Assembly (NCBI RefSeq): GCF_035762905.1
Contig: NZ_DASUCC010000077.1
Span: forward strand, 1-64,000
Length of the DNA stretch: 64,000 nt
Source of the DNA: DASYTH01 sp035762905
Lineage (GTDB): Bacteria; Actinomycetota; Actinomycetes; Mycobacteriales; Pseudonocardiaceae
Direction of reading: 5' to 3'
A program made the translations under genes and the position numbers. Of the stretch, positions 1-8,339 are shown piece after piece; position 1 is the stretch's first letter, and every line of letters starts with the position of its first letter. The notes under the pieces were generated by a model, which was not told where the DNA came from, made no database searches, and was given only the letters and a program-made list of their open reading frames with translations.

Positions 1-744
1 CCGCAGCCGCGGATCGGGCAGCGTCACGCCGAGCGCCTCGGCTTGCGGGACGGTCATGTCGACGAACCGCTGCCGCAGTTCGTCGTTGCTGTGTCGCTTG
101 ATCTTCCAGGCCATGGACTGCGCGGTGTTGGGACTGTGCTCGTCGGGCGGGCCGAACATCATCAGGGTCGGCCACCACCAGCGGTCGACGGCGTCCTGCA
201 CCATGGCGCGCTGCTCGGGGGTGCCCCGCATCATCGTCATCAGGAGCTCGAAGCCCTGCCGTTGGTGGAAGGACTCCTCCTTGCAGATCCGGATCATCGC
301 GCGGGCGTAGGGCCCGTAGGAGGAGCGGCAGAGCGGCACCTGGTTGCAGATCGCCGCGCCGTCGACGAACCAGCCGATGACGCCGACGTCGGCGTAGGTG
401 AGCGTCGGGTAGTTGAAGATCGAGCTGTACTTCTGCCGGCCCTCGATGAGCTTGTCGGTGAGGTCGGCGCGGTCGGCGCCGAGGGTCTCGGCCGCGGAGT
501 AGAGGTACATGCCGTGGCCGGCCTCGTCCTGCACCTTGGCCAGCAGGATCGCCTTGCGCCGCAGCGACGGTGCCCGGCTGATCCAGTTGCCCTCCGGCTG
601 CATGCCGATGATCTCGGAGTGCGCGTGCTGGGCGATCTGGCGGATGAGCGTGCGGCGGTAGCCGTCCGGCATCCAGTCCCGGGGCTCGATGCGCTGCTCG
701 GCCGCGATCACGCGGTCGAAGTCCCGTTCCAGGTCCTCGTTCAC
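1..744 (-). CDS. paaA: PaaA, phenylacetyl-CoA epoxidase catalytic subunit (N-terminal 248 residues; runs off the window)
   Basis: This is the oxygenase subunit of the ring-1,2-phenylacetyl-CoA epoxidase, a cytoplasmic diiron multicomponent enzyme that starts aerobic phenylacetate breakdown. The reverse-strand translation starts at a GTG (744) with GAGG just upstream and reads MNEDLERDFDRVIAAEQ. Seen: a carboxylate-bridged diiron ligand set at Glu44, Glu74 and His77 (QDEAGHG), and further on the family motif KEESFHQRQGFELL. E. coli PaaA is about 309 residues, so roughly 60 C-terminal residues lie outside the window. The rest of the paa operon would be expected beyond the left edge on the same strand. 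The identity is secure from the motifs; only the end is missing. Confidence 0.93.
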   Translation of the reverse strand, partial: MNEDLERDFDRVIAAEQRIEPRDWMPDGYRRTLIRQIAQHAHSEIIGMQPEGNWISRAPSLRRKAILLAKVQDEAGHGMYLYSAAETLGADRADLTDKLIEGRQKYSSIFNYPTLTYADVGVIGWFVDGAAICNQVPLCRSSYGPYARAMIRICKEESFHQRQGFELLMTMMRGTPEQRAMVQDAVDRWWWPTLMMFGPPDEHSPNTAQSMAWKIKRHSNDELRQRFVDMTVPQAEALGVTLPDPRLR

Positions 745-786
745 AGCCTCGATGTTACACCTTTGCGCAGGAATCGCGGATAAGTG

Positions 787-1245
787 TTACATCCGCCGGA
801 CGCGCCTGCGCAGCCACACGACCAGCGGAATCAGCACCAGCCAGACGGCAAGCAGGGTGGTGCCGACCGGCAGCAGGGTGAGCGTCACGCCCCGGCCGGC
901 CACCCGGACCAGCTCGGGATTGCTCTGCTCGTACTCCACCCGGACGACCTGGCCGACGGCCAGCCCATGCGGGTAGAGCACCCCGACCGAGGGAATGTGC
1001 TCGGCGCCGTCCGGCGTCTGGTACCGGACCAGGGTGCGCTGGAAGGACACCGAGACCACCTCGGCGTTGGCATACCCGGTGGCGCGATCGATCCGGACGT
1101 CCTCGGTCCACGCCGACACGACCAGCAGCAGGCCCAGCACGGTGACCAGGGCACCGACGGCCAGCAGCGCGCGGACCGCGATCCGCTCGAACCGCCGTCC
1201 CGGCGCCGTCGTGGCCGGCGGCGCCAGCTGCTGCTCAACCACCAC
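787..1245 (-). CDS. DUF3592 membrane protein
   Basis: A 152-residue protein with two hydrophobic segments (about residues 26-46 and 123-144) flanking a soluble beta-rich loop that holds the DUF3592 pattern (RYQTPDGAEH, then VGQVVRVEYEQSNP). The domain is probably extracytoplasmic, between the two helices. The GTG start at 1245 has no convincing ribosome site, so the N-terminus may be a few codons off. The gene points left toward paaA, with 42 bp between its stop and the paaA start. Function is unknown in this family; no specific role is claimed. Confidence 0.75.
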   Translation of the reverse strand: MVVEQQLAPPATTAPGRRFERIAVRALLAVGALVTVLGLLLVVSAWTEDVRIDRATGYANAEVVSVSFQRTLVRYQTPDGAEHIPSVGVLYPHGLAVGQVVRVEYEQSNPELVRVAGRGVTLTLLPVGTTLLAVWLVLIPLVVWLRRRVRRM

Positions 1246-1302
1246 GAAATCGAGGGTACGGGGACCCGCCGGGCCCGGGCCCGGCGAGTCCCCGATCTCC
1301 GG

Positions 1303-2823
1303 CTACCGCCCGGCCTGCGCCAGCAGCTCGTGCGTGTACTTGATCTTCTGGAACGACTTCGGCTCTGCGGCCACGGTGGCCGTGCGGGCCGCGACCGCGC
1401 CGTTCGGCCCGACCTCGGGCTTGCCGGCGGTGAACAGCCAGGTGTCGAACAGCTCGTCGAGCTGTTGCCCGGAGACCGCCTCGGCCATGGCGATGAACTC
1501 CGCCGTGGTGGCGTCGGAGTACCGCTTGGCGGTCGGCCAGTCGCGCAGGAGCTGGCGGAACGCGTCGTCGCCGATGGCGGTCCGCAGCGCCTGCAAGGTC
1601 ATCCCGCCGCGGTCGTAGACGGCGTCGTCGAACTGGTTGTCCGGACCCGGGTTGCCCGGCAGGACCTGCCAGAACCCGCTGTCCGCCGGGATCGAGTCGT
1701 ACAGGAACTGGGCCAGCTCGGCCGGGGTGCCCTCGCCGTTCCACTCCGACCACAGGAACTCGGCGTAGGTGGCGAAGCCCTCGTTGAGCCAGATGTCGGT
1801 CCAGCCGTGCACCGACACCGAGTCACCGAACCACATGTGGGCCATCTCGTGCGCGACCACGGAGGTGTTCGAGCCGCGCCGGAAGAACAACCCGTCGTAC
1901 ACCGGCCGGGTCTGGGTCTCGAGGGCGAAGCCCAGCTCGCCGTTGTTGGTGACCACGCCGCCCTGCGCCTCGAACGGGTACGGCCCGAACTGCGTCTCGA
2001 GGAACTCGGTGACCTCGGGGGTGCGCTCGATGCTGGCCCGGGCCGGGTCCAGGTTGTCGCCGAGGTCGTTGGCGTAGGCGTTGATGTACGGCTGCCCGTT
2101 CGGCGTGGTGCTGATCCGCAGGTCGTCGTACTGCCCGACCACGATGAACGTGTTGTAGGTGTTCTGCGGCCGCAGGCTGCGCCAGCTCCACCGGATCCAG
2201 CCGTTGATCATCTGCTGCCGGGAGATCAGGTTGCCGTTGGACAGCACCTCGACGCCCTGCGGCGCGGCCACCGACACGTCGAACGTCGCCTTGTCGGTCG
2301 GGTGGTTGTTGCTCGGGTACCACCACGGCGCGATCTGTGGCTCGTTGATCGCCAGCGCCCCGGTCGGGGTCCTGGTCCACGCGTTGAACCCGTTGAGCGT
2401 GTACTCCGGGTTCGACGGCACGTCGCTGTACTGCACGACGATGGTCAGGTTGGCGCCAAGGGCCAGCGGCCGGGTCGGGGTGACCACCAGCTCGCCGTCG
2501 TCGGTGGAGGTGAACCGCGCCGCGGCGTTGTTGACCCGCACCGAGTTCACCCGGAGCAGGAAGTCGAGGTTGAACTGGCTCAGTTCCTGGGTGGCTCTGG
2601 CCAGGATCGTCGTGGTCCCGGACAGCAGGTCCGAGTTCGGGTTGTAGGTCAGTCGGATGTCGTAGTGCGACACGTCGTAACCGCCGTTGCCGTCCAGCGG
2701 GTAGTACGGGTCGCCCGCGCCGGGAGCGCCGGGCGATGGTGCCGCGGCGGCCGTGCTGGTGAACAGCACGGTGGCCATGACCGCCGCCGCGCTGCTGAGG
2801 GTGAACCGGGAAAGCTTTCGCAT
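1303..2823 (-). CDS. Secreted M1-family zinc metallopeptidase (copy 1)
   Basis: An exported aminopeptidase-type M1 protein of 506 residues. An N-terminal signal peptide is visible (basic start, hydrophobic core, Ala-rich cleavage zone near residues 24-28). The zinc site is HEMAH (residues 325-329) with the third ligand Glu348 in WLNEGFATY, the classic HExxH-x18-E spacing. The usual GAMEN exopeptidase loop is replaced by a GELGFALE-type sequence near residue 295. It is shorter than full M1 enzymes and lacks the ERAP-type C-terminal domain. The neighbour at 2943-4454 is a close tandem paralogue on the same strand. Substrate is unknown; extracellular peptide degradation is the reasonable inference. 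Confidence 0.92.
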   Translation of the reverse strand: MRKLSRFTLSSAAAVMATVLFTSTAAAAPSPGAPGAGDPYYPLDGNGGYDVSHYDIRLTYNPNSDLLSGTTTILARATQELSQFNLDFLLRVNSVRVNNAAARFTSTDDGELVVTPTRPLALGANLTIVVQYSDVPSNPEYTLNGFNAWTRTPTGALAINEPQIAPWWYPSNNHPTDKATFDVSVAAPQGVEVLSNGNLISRQQMINGWIRWSWRSLRPQNTYNTFIVVGQYDDLRISTTPNGQPYINAYANDLGDNLDPARASIERTPEVTEFLETQFGPYPFEAQGGVVTNNGELGFALETQTRPVYDGLFFRRGSNTSVVAHEMAHMWFGDSVSVHGWTDIWLNEGFATYAEFLWSEWNGEGTPAELAQFLYDSIPADSGFWQVLPGNPGPDNQFDDAVYDRGGMTLQALRTAIGDDAFRQLLRDWPTAKRYSDATTAEFIAMAEAVSGQQLDELFDTWLFTAGKPEVGPNGAVAARTATVAAEPKSFQKIKYTHELLAQAGR

Positions 2824-2942
2824 GGCCCCGAACCTAGGATTGCCGCCGTCTCCCGGCCACCGCCGTTCGGCGGGGAGTTGCCAATACTGGGGAAATCCCT
2901 TATCCAGGTTGCCGGCCCGGCGCCCCCGACGCGGCGACCGGG

Positions 2943-4454
2943 TCAGCCGTGTGCGCGGGCCATCAGCTCGTAGGTCTCGCTGATCTTGCGGTACGACTTC
3001 GGTTCCGTGGCCGGGGCCAGCCGGGCCGCGACCGCGCCGTTCGGCCCGACCGCCGGCTTGCCCCTGGTGAACAGCCAGGTGCTGAACAGCTCGTCGAGCT
3101 GCTGACCGGACACCTGCTCGGCAAGCGCGATGAACTCGGCGGTGGTGGCGTCGCCGTACCGGTGCGTCGCGGTCCAGCTCTGCAGGATCTGGAGGAATGC
3201 CTCGTCGCCGACGGCGGTGCGCAACGCCTGCAGGGTCATCGCGCCGCGGTGGTAGACGGCCGGGTGGAACTGGAACGGCACGCCGGGATCACCGGGCAGC
3301 ACCTGCCACCAGGACGCCGCCGCCGGCATGACGTCGTAGCGGAACTGGGCCAGCTCGGCCGCGGTGCCCTCACCGAGGTAGTCCGACCACAGGTACGAGG
3401 CGTAGGTGGCGAACCCCTCGTGCAGCCACACGTCCTGCCAGCTGTGCGCCGAGACCGAGTTGGCGAACCACATGTGGGACAGCTCGTGGGCCACCACGTA
3501 GGTGTTGGAGCCCTGGTTGAAGAACACCGCGTCGTAGACCGGCCGGGTGGCGTTCTCCAGCGCGAAGCCCAGCTCGTTCAGGCCGACCACGATGCCGCCC
3601 TGCGCGTCGAACGGGTACGGGCCGAACACCGACTCCTCGAACTCGACGATCTCCGGCGTGCGCTCCACGCTGGCCCGGGCGGCGCCGGCCAACTCGCCGA
3701 GGTTGTTGGCGTAGGCGGTGATCAGCGGCATCCCGCCCGGCGTGCTGGCGAACCGCAGATCGTCGAACTGCCCGACGGCCAGCAGCACCGCGTAGGTCAC
3801 CTGCGGCTTGGTGCTGCGCCAGTTCCACCGGGTCCAGCCGTCGATCTGCTTCTGCCGGGACACCAGGTTGCCGTTGGACAGCACCTCGACGCCGTCCGGC
3901 GCGGCCACCGACACGTCGAAGGTCGCCTTGTCGGTCATGGTGTTGTTGCTCGGGAACCACCAGGCCGCGGTCTGCGGCGCGTTCGAGGCCAGCGCGCCGG
4001 TCGGCGTCCTGGTCCACAGGTTGAACCCGTAGAGCGTGTAGTTCGGGTTGGACGGCACGTCGGCGTAGCGGACCACTATGGTCATCGCGCCGCCCCTCGG
4101 CACCGGCCGGCTCGGCACCACCGCGAGCTCACCGTCCTGGTGCGAGGCGATCCGGGCCGGGGCGTTGTTCACCCGCACCGAGCTGACCCGCAGCAGGAAG
4201 TCCAGGTTGAACCGGTCCAGGTCCTGGGTGGCGGTGGCCAGGATCGTGGTCGTGCCGGACAGCAGGTCGCCGCTCGGCTGGTAGGTCAACCGGATGTCGT
4301 AGTGCGACACGTCGTAGCCGCCGTTGCCGTCCAGCGGGTAGTACGGGTCGTCGAGCCCCGGCGCGCCGGGCGCCGCGCTCGCCGACGTGGCCAGCAGCAC
4401 GGTGGCCAGCGCCGCGGACGTGCAGGTCAGGGTGAGTCTGGACAACGTGCGCAT
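2943..4454 (-). CDS. Secreted M1-family zinc metallopeptidase (copy 2)
   Basis: A 503-residue paralogue of the adjacent gene, alike along nearly its whole length (for example both share DPYYPLDGNGGYDVSHYDI after the signal peptide). The zinc motif is HELSH (323-327) with Glu346 in WLHEGFATY; the Asn usually before this Glu is His here. I start at ATG 4454 because GGGAGG lies 8 nt upstream and a signal peptide follows; the longer open frame to 4736 would run into menD. The two copies most likely arose by tandem duplication and have since diverged around the substrate-facing loops, which may mean different substrates. Confidence 0.92.
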   Translation of the reverse strand: MRTLSRLTLTCTSAALATVLLATSASAAPGAPGLDDPYYPLDGNGGYDVSHYDIRLTYQPSGDLLSGTTTILATATQDLDRFNLDFLLRVSSVRVNNAPARIASHQDGELAVVPSRPVPRGGAMTIVVRYADVPSNPNYTLYGFNLWTRTPTGALASNAPQTAAWWFPSNNTMTDKATFDVSVAAPDGVEVLSNGNLVSRQKQIDGWTRWNWRSTKPQVTYAVLLAVGQFDDLRFASTPGGMPLITAYANNLGELAGAARASVERTPEIVEFEESVFGPYPFDAQGGIVVGLNELGFALENATRPVYDAVFFNQGSNTYVVAHELSHMWFANSVSAHSWQDVWLHEGFATYASYLWSDYLGEGTAAELAQFRYDVMPAAASWWQVLPGDPGVPFQFHPAVYHRGAMTLQALRTAVGDEAFLQILQSWTATHRYGDATTAEFIALAEQVSGQQLDELFSTWLFTRGKPAVGPNGAVAARLAPATEPKSYRKISETYELMARAHG

Positions 4455-4518
4455 GGTCAGGGGCCTCCCAGATCGTTGTGCGCCAACGAGAATCGCAGAA
4501 GCGATCTTAGTCCGGCGG

Positions 4519-6204
4519 TCAACGCATGGCGGCGTCGCTGATCGCGGCGCGCAGCCGGGCATGGAGATCGCGCAGCCGGGAGCGGTCGGCGCGCACCTCG
4601 ACCACGCGCAGGCCGGGGGCGGGCGCGAGGGCGGCGTGCAGCGCCTCGGGGGTGCGGACGAGGGTGTGCGGGACGTGGTAGCCGGCGCAGAGCGCACCGA
4701 GGTCCGCGCCGACCGGGGTGCCGAAGACCCGCTCAAAGCTCGGGCTGTGCTCGGCGGCGCCCTGCTCGAGCAGGGTGAAGATGCCGCCGCCGTCGTCGTT
4801 GACCACCACGATCGTCAGGTTCGGCCGCCGGTCGCCGCGGCCGATCGCCAGCGCGTTCAGGTCGTGCAGGAAGGTCAGGTCGCCGACCAGGGCGTAACCG
4901 GTCACGTTGGTGGACAGGGCGATGCCGACCGCGGTGGACAGGTTGCCGTCGATGCCGGCCACCCCGCGGTTGGCGTACACGGCGACGTCCGCGCGGGGCT
5001 CGGCCACCAGGTCCACGTCCCGGATCGGGTTGGACGAGCCGAGGAACAGGGTGACGCCGGACGGCAGCGCCTCGACCAGGTCGCGGGCCACCCGCAGGCC
5101 GGTCGGCCAGTCCTCGTCGGCCAGCAGCTTGTCCACCATGGCCGCGGCGTGCCCGTCGGCCCGCTGCCAGGCCGGCAGCCAGTCCGGCGCCGGATCGTCC
5201 ACATGGGACAGATCGTCGAGGTCGAGCCAGCCACGCACGTGCTCGGCCACATACTGCGGGTCCGTCCACTGTGGATGGTCGCCGATCCCGTACACCGCGG
5301 CCCGGCCCATCAGCCCGCGCACCCCGCGGGACAGCGTCGGGCGGCCGACCACGACCACCGCGTCCGGCCGCAGCGCGTCGGGCAGGTCCCCGGCGGCCAG
5401 CAGCAGCGCGCCGCAGCGCAGCACCGCCGCGCCGCCGTCCAGCGCCTCGGCCTGCCGGCCCGGCTCGGCCACCACCGGCCAGCCGGCCGTGGCCGCCACC
5501 GCCGCCGCCGCTCCGGCCCGGTCCGGCCGGCCGCTGCCGACCACCATCAGGGTCCGGGCCGGCAGCGGGAAGTCCACCCGGTTGCCGGCCACCGACCGGG
5601 GCGCCGCCGACGTGGTCCACGGCCGCCCGCCGGCGCGCCCGTCCAGCGGCTCCGGCCAGCGCGGCTCGAACGTGGGCACCAGCGGCTCGCGGAACGGGAT
5701 GTTCACGTGCACCGGGCGGCCCTGCTCGGCCTGCGCGACCGCCCGGCAGACCAGGCCGCGCCACACCGCGTTCTGCGCACCGCGCCGCTCGGCGACCGGG
5801 AAGTCCACCGCCACCGCGGCCGGGCCGAACAGCGCGCGCTGGTCGATGGTCTGGTTCGCGCCGCTGCCGTGCAGCTCGGCCGGCCGGTCCGCGGTGATCG
5901 CCAGCAGACCCACCCCGCTGTGGTGCGCCTCGAGCATCGCCGGGTGCAGGTTCGCCGCCGCGGTGCCGGAGGTGCACACCACGGCGGCCGGCCGGCCGCC
6001 GCCGAGCGACAGGCCGAGGGCGAGGAACCCGGCGGTGCGCTCGTCGGTGCGCACGTGCAGCGCCAACCGGGCCTGCTCGGCGGCCTGGTGCAGGGCCATG
6101 GCCAGCGCCGCGTTGCGCGAGCCCGGGCACAGCACCACGTGCCCGACCCGGTTGCGCACCAGCTCGTCCACGATCACGGTGGCCTGCGCGGTCGAGGGGT
6201 TCAC
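4519..6204 (-). CDS. menD: MenD, SEPHCHC synthase of menaquinone biosynthesis
   Basis: A thiamine-diphosphate enzyme that joins isochorismate and 2-oxoglutarate to form 2-succinyl-5-enolpyruvyl-6-hydroxy-3-cyclohexene-1-carboxylate, early in the menaquinone branch. 561 residues, the usual family length. Seen: CPGSRNAALAMAL near the N-terminus, the cofactor-activating Glu55 in RTDERTAGF, and the C-terminal ThDP/Mg motif with GDLTFLHDLNAL followed by NDDGGGIF. The GTG start at 6204 gives the family-typical MNPSTAQATVIVDEL; the open frame continues far upstream but overlaps menB. It is divergent from menB with only 33 bp between the two start codons. Confidence 0.96.
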   Translation of the reverse strand: MNPSTAQATVIVDELVRNRVGHVVLCPGSRNAALAMALHQAAEQARLALHVRTDERTAGFLALGLSLGGGRPAAVVCTSGTAAANLHPAMLEAHHSGVGLLAITADRPAELHGSGANQTIDQRALFGPAAVAVDFPVAERRGAQNAVWRGLVCRAVAQAEQGRPVHVNIPFREPLVPTFEPRWPEPLDGRAGGRPWTTSAAPRSVAGNRVDFPLPARTLMVVGSGRPDRAGAAAAVAATAGWPVVAEPGRQAEALDGGAAVLRCGALLLAAGDLPDALRPDAVVVVGRPTLSRGVRGLMGRAAVYGIGDHPQWTDPQYVAEHVRGWLDLDDLSHVDDPAPDWLPAWQRADGHAAAMVDKLLADEDWPTGLRVARDLVEALPSGVTLFLGSSNPIRDVDLVAEPRADVAVYANRGVAGIDGNLSTAVGIALSTNVTGYALVGDLTFLHDLNALAIGRGDRRPNLTIVVVNDDGGGIFTLLEQGAAEHSPSFERVFGTPVGADLGALCAGYHVPHTLVRTPEALHAALAPAPGLRVVEVRADRSRLRDLHARLRAAISDAAMR

Positions 6205-6237
6205 GGAGTCATGTAAGCACGCCCATATGCTGCGCGT
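6205..6237. promoter_or_regulatory. Back-to-back menD / menB promoter region
   Basis: Only 33 bp separate two divergent GTG starts. On the minus strand TTACAT (6216-6211) lies 6 nt before the menD GTG. On the plus strand TATGCT (6226-6231) lies 6 nt before the menB GTG. Both are good actinobacterial -10 hexamers at the spacing expected of leaderless transcripts, and neither gene has a clear ribosome site. Recognisable -35 boxes are not seen, and would lie inside the opposite gene's 5' end. Inferred from spacing only. Confidence 0.5.
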
Positions 6238-7149
6238 GTGGCTGATCGTCCCGTTTCCGAGCTGTTCGACCCGGCCGCGTGGCGCGCGGTGGACGGCTTC
6301 GACTTCACCGACATCACTTATCACCGCGCGGTGGCCACCGGTGCCGTCCGGATCGCCTTCGACCGGCCGGAGGTGCGCAACGCGTTCCGGCCGCACACGG
6401 TCGACGAGCTGTACCGGGCCCTTGACCATGCCCGGATGACCCCGGACGTCGGCTGCGTGCTGATCACCGGCAACGGGCCGTCGGCCAAGGACGGCGGCTG
6501 GGCGTTCTGCTCCGGCGGCGACCAGCGCATCCGCGGCCGCACCGGCTACCAGTACGCCAGCGGGGAGACCGCCGAGACGGTCGACCCGGCCCGGGCCGGC
6601 CGGCTGCACATCCTGGAGTGCCAGCGACTGATCCGGTTCATGCCCAAGGTGGTGATCGCGGTGGTGCCGGGCTGGGCGGCCGGCGGCGGGCACAGCCTGC
6701 ACGTCACCTGCGACCTCACTCTGGCCAGCGCCGAGCACGCCCGGTTCAAGCAGACCGACGCCGACGTGGGCAGCTTCGACGGCGGGTTCGGCTCGGCCTA
6801 CCTGGCCCGGCAGGTCGGCCAGAAGTTCGCCCGGGAGATCTTCTTCCTCGGCCGCGCCTACACCGCCGAGCAGATGCACCGGATGGGCGCGGTGAACGCC
6901 GTGGTGCCGCACGCCGAGCTCGAGGCGACCGCGCTGGAGTGGGCCCGGGAGATCAACGGGAAGTCGCCGACCGCCCAGCGGATGCTCAAGTACGCGTTCA
7001 ACCTGATCGACGACGGGCTGGTCGGCCAGCAGCTGTTCGCCGGCGAGACCACCCGGCTGGCCTACATGACCGACGAGGCGGTCGAGGGCCGGGACGCCTT
7101 CCTGGAGAAGCGCGCGCCGGACTGGACCCGGTTTCCTTACTACTACTGA
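6238..7149 (+). CDS. menB: MenB, 1,4-dihydroxy-2-naphthoyl-CoA synthase
   Basis: A crotonase-fold enzyme that cyclises o-succinylbenzoyl-CoA to 1,4-dihydroxy-2-naphthoyl-CoA. 303 residues, like mycobacterial MenB. Seen: AFCSGGDQRIRG, the oxyanion-hole segment VPGWAAGGGHSLHV, the DADVGSFDGGFGSAYLARQVG active-site stretch, and the conserved C-terminal PDWTRFPYY. The GTG start is 33 bp from the divergent menD start. The stop overlaps the menE start (TGATG), so menB, menE and probably menA form one rightward operon. Confidence 0.97.
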   Translation: MADRPVSELFDPAAWRAVDGFDFTDITYHRAVATGAVRIAFDRPEVRNAFRPHTVDELYRALDHARMTPDVGCVLITGNGPSAKDGGWAFCSGGDQRIRGRTGYQYASGETAETVDPARAGRLHILECQRLIRFMPKVVIAVVPGWAAGGGHSLHVTCDLTLASAEHARFKQTDADVGSFDGGFGSAYLARQVGQKFAREIFFLGRAYTAEQMHRMGAVNAVVPHAELEATALEWAREINGKSPTAQRMLKYAFNLIDDGLVGQQLFAGETTRLAYMTDEAVEGRDAFLEKRAPDWTRFPYYY

Positions 7150-8312
7150 TGATCCGCCATGTCCCGGTGGACGGTTCGCCGGCCGCGGCCGGTGCGCTCC
7201 TGGCCGCGCTGCGGGCCGCGCTGACCGGCTCGGGGCCGCCGGTGCTGCCGTTGCCCGCCGGCAAGGACCGGCTGCTGGCCGAACTGGCGCCGGGCGAGCC
7301 GGTCGAGCCGGGGACCGCGCTCGTGGTGGCCACGTCCGGGTCCACCGGGTCGGCGAAGGGTGTGGTGCTCTCCGCCGCCGCGCTGTCGACATCGGCGAGC
7401 GCGACGCACGAGCGGCTCGGCGGTCCGGGCCGGTGGCTGCTGGCGCTGCCGGCCGGGCACATCGCCGGGGTGCAGGTGCTGGTGCGCTCGGTCCTGGCCG
7501 GGACCGAGCCGGTGCTGCTGGACTTGTCGGCGGGCTTCGACGCGGCGGCCTTCGCGGCGGCCGCGGCCGGCATGACCGGCCGCCCGCGCTACACCGCGTT
7601 GGTGCCCACCCAGCTCGGCCGGTTGCTGGCCGGCGCGGGCGGCCCGGCCCTGCGCTCGTTCGACGCGGTGCTGCTCGGCGGCGCGCCGGCGCCGGCCGGG
7701 CTGCTGGACCGGGCCCGGGCGGCCGGCGTCGCGGTGGTCACCACCTACGGGATGACCGAGACCGCAGGCGGCTGCGTCTACGCCGGCGTCCCGCTGGCCG
7801 GCGCGGCCGTGCGCATCGGGCCGGACGGGCTGGTCCAACTGGCCGGGCCGATGCTGGCCACCGGGTACCGGCTGCGGCCGGTGGAGACCGCCGCGGCCTT
7901 CGCCTGCGGCTGGTTCCGCACCAGCGACCTTGGCCGGCTGCGGCCGGACGGCACGCTTGAGGTGCTCGGCCGGGCCGACGACCTGATCAACACCGGCGGG
8001 CTGAAGGTGGCGCCCGGTGCGGTGGAGCGGGTGCTGGCCGCGCAGCCGGGCGTGGCCGAGGCGTGTGTGGTCGGGCTGCCCGACCCGGAGTGGGGCCAGC
8101 GGGTGGTGGCGGCCGTGGTGTGCAGCGCCGAGTGCGGCCCCGGGGGTGGCCCTGGGGGTGGCACTGGGCGGCCGGACCCGGCGGCGCTGTGCGCGGCGGT
8201 GCGAGCCGAACTGGGCCCGGCCGCGGTGCCCAAGGCGATCCGGTTCGTGGACCGGCTGCCGCTGCGCGGACCGGGCAAAGTGGACCGGGAGGCCGTGGCC
8301 GCCTCGTTCTGA
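7149..8312 (+). CDS. menE: MenE, o-succinylbenzoate-CoA ligase
   Basis: An acyl-adenylating enzyme that activates o-succinylbenzoate with ATP and CoA, making the MenB substrate. 387 residues, short for the superfamily but close to actinobacterial MenE. Seen: the P-loop-like ATSGSTGSAKG, TTYGMTETAGGC, the hinge WFRTSDLGRL, and the adenylation lysine in PLRGPGKVDRE near the C-terminus. The ATG overlaps the menB stop by one base. An odd feature is a Gly-rich insertion (about residues 331-341, CGPGGGPGGGTG) in the small C-terminal domain, encoded by a short GC repeat around 8137-8169. Confidence 0.95.
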   Translation: MIRHVPVDGSPAAAGALLAALRAALTGSGPPVLPLPAGKDRLLAELAPGEPVEPGTALVVATSGSTGSAKGVVLSAAALSTSASATHERLGGPGRWLLALPAGHIAGVQVLVRSVLAGTEPVLLDLSAGFDAAAFAAAAAGMTGRPRYTALVPTQLGRLLAGAGGPALRSFDAVLLGGAPAPAGLLDRARAAGVAVVTTYGMTETAGGCVYAGVPLAGAAVRIGPDGLVQLAGPMLATGYRLRPVETAAAFACGWFRTSDLGRLRPDGTLEVLGRADDLINTGGLKVAPGAVERVLAAQPGVAEACVVGLPDPEWGQRVVAAVVCSAECGPGGGPGGGTGRPDPAALCAAVRAELGPAAVPKAIRFVDRLPLRGPGKVDREAVAASF

Positions 8313-8339
8313 CCTCCGGTGATCCACCAAGATGGGGGC

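Noticed and set aside
1823..2380. Arg/Ala-rich open frames opposite or within the M1 genes and many other genes
   Set aside because: These are GC-skew shadows of real coding frames, with no ribosome sites and no domain-like sequence.
4455..4736. N-terminal extension of M1 peptidase copy 2
   Set aside because: It overlaps the menD coding end and precedes a clear signal peptide with its own ribosome site.
6205..7392. Long N-terminal extension of menD
   Set aside because: The extra translation is antisense to menB and menE and resembles no protein; the GTG at 6204 gives the normal MenD start.
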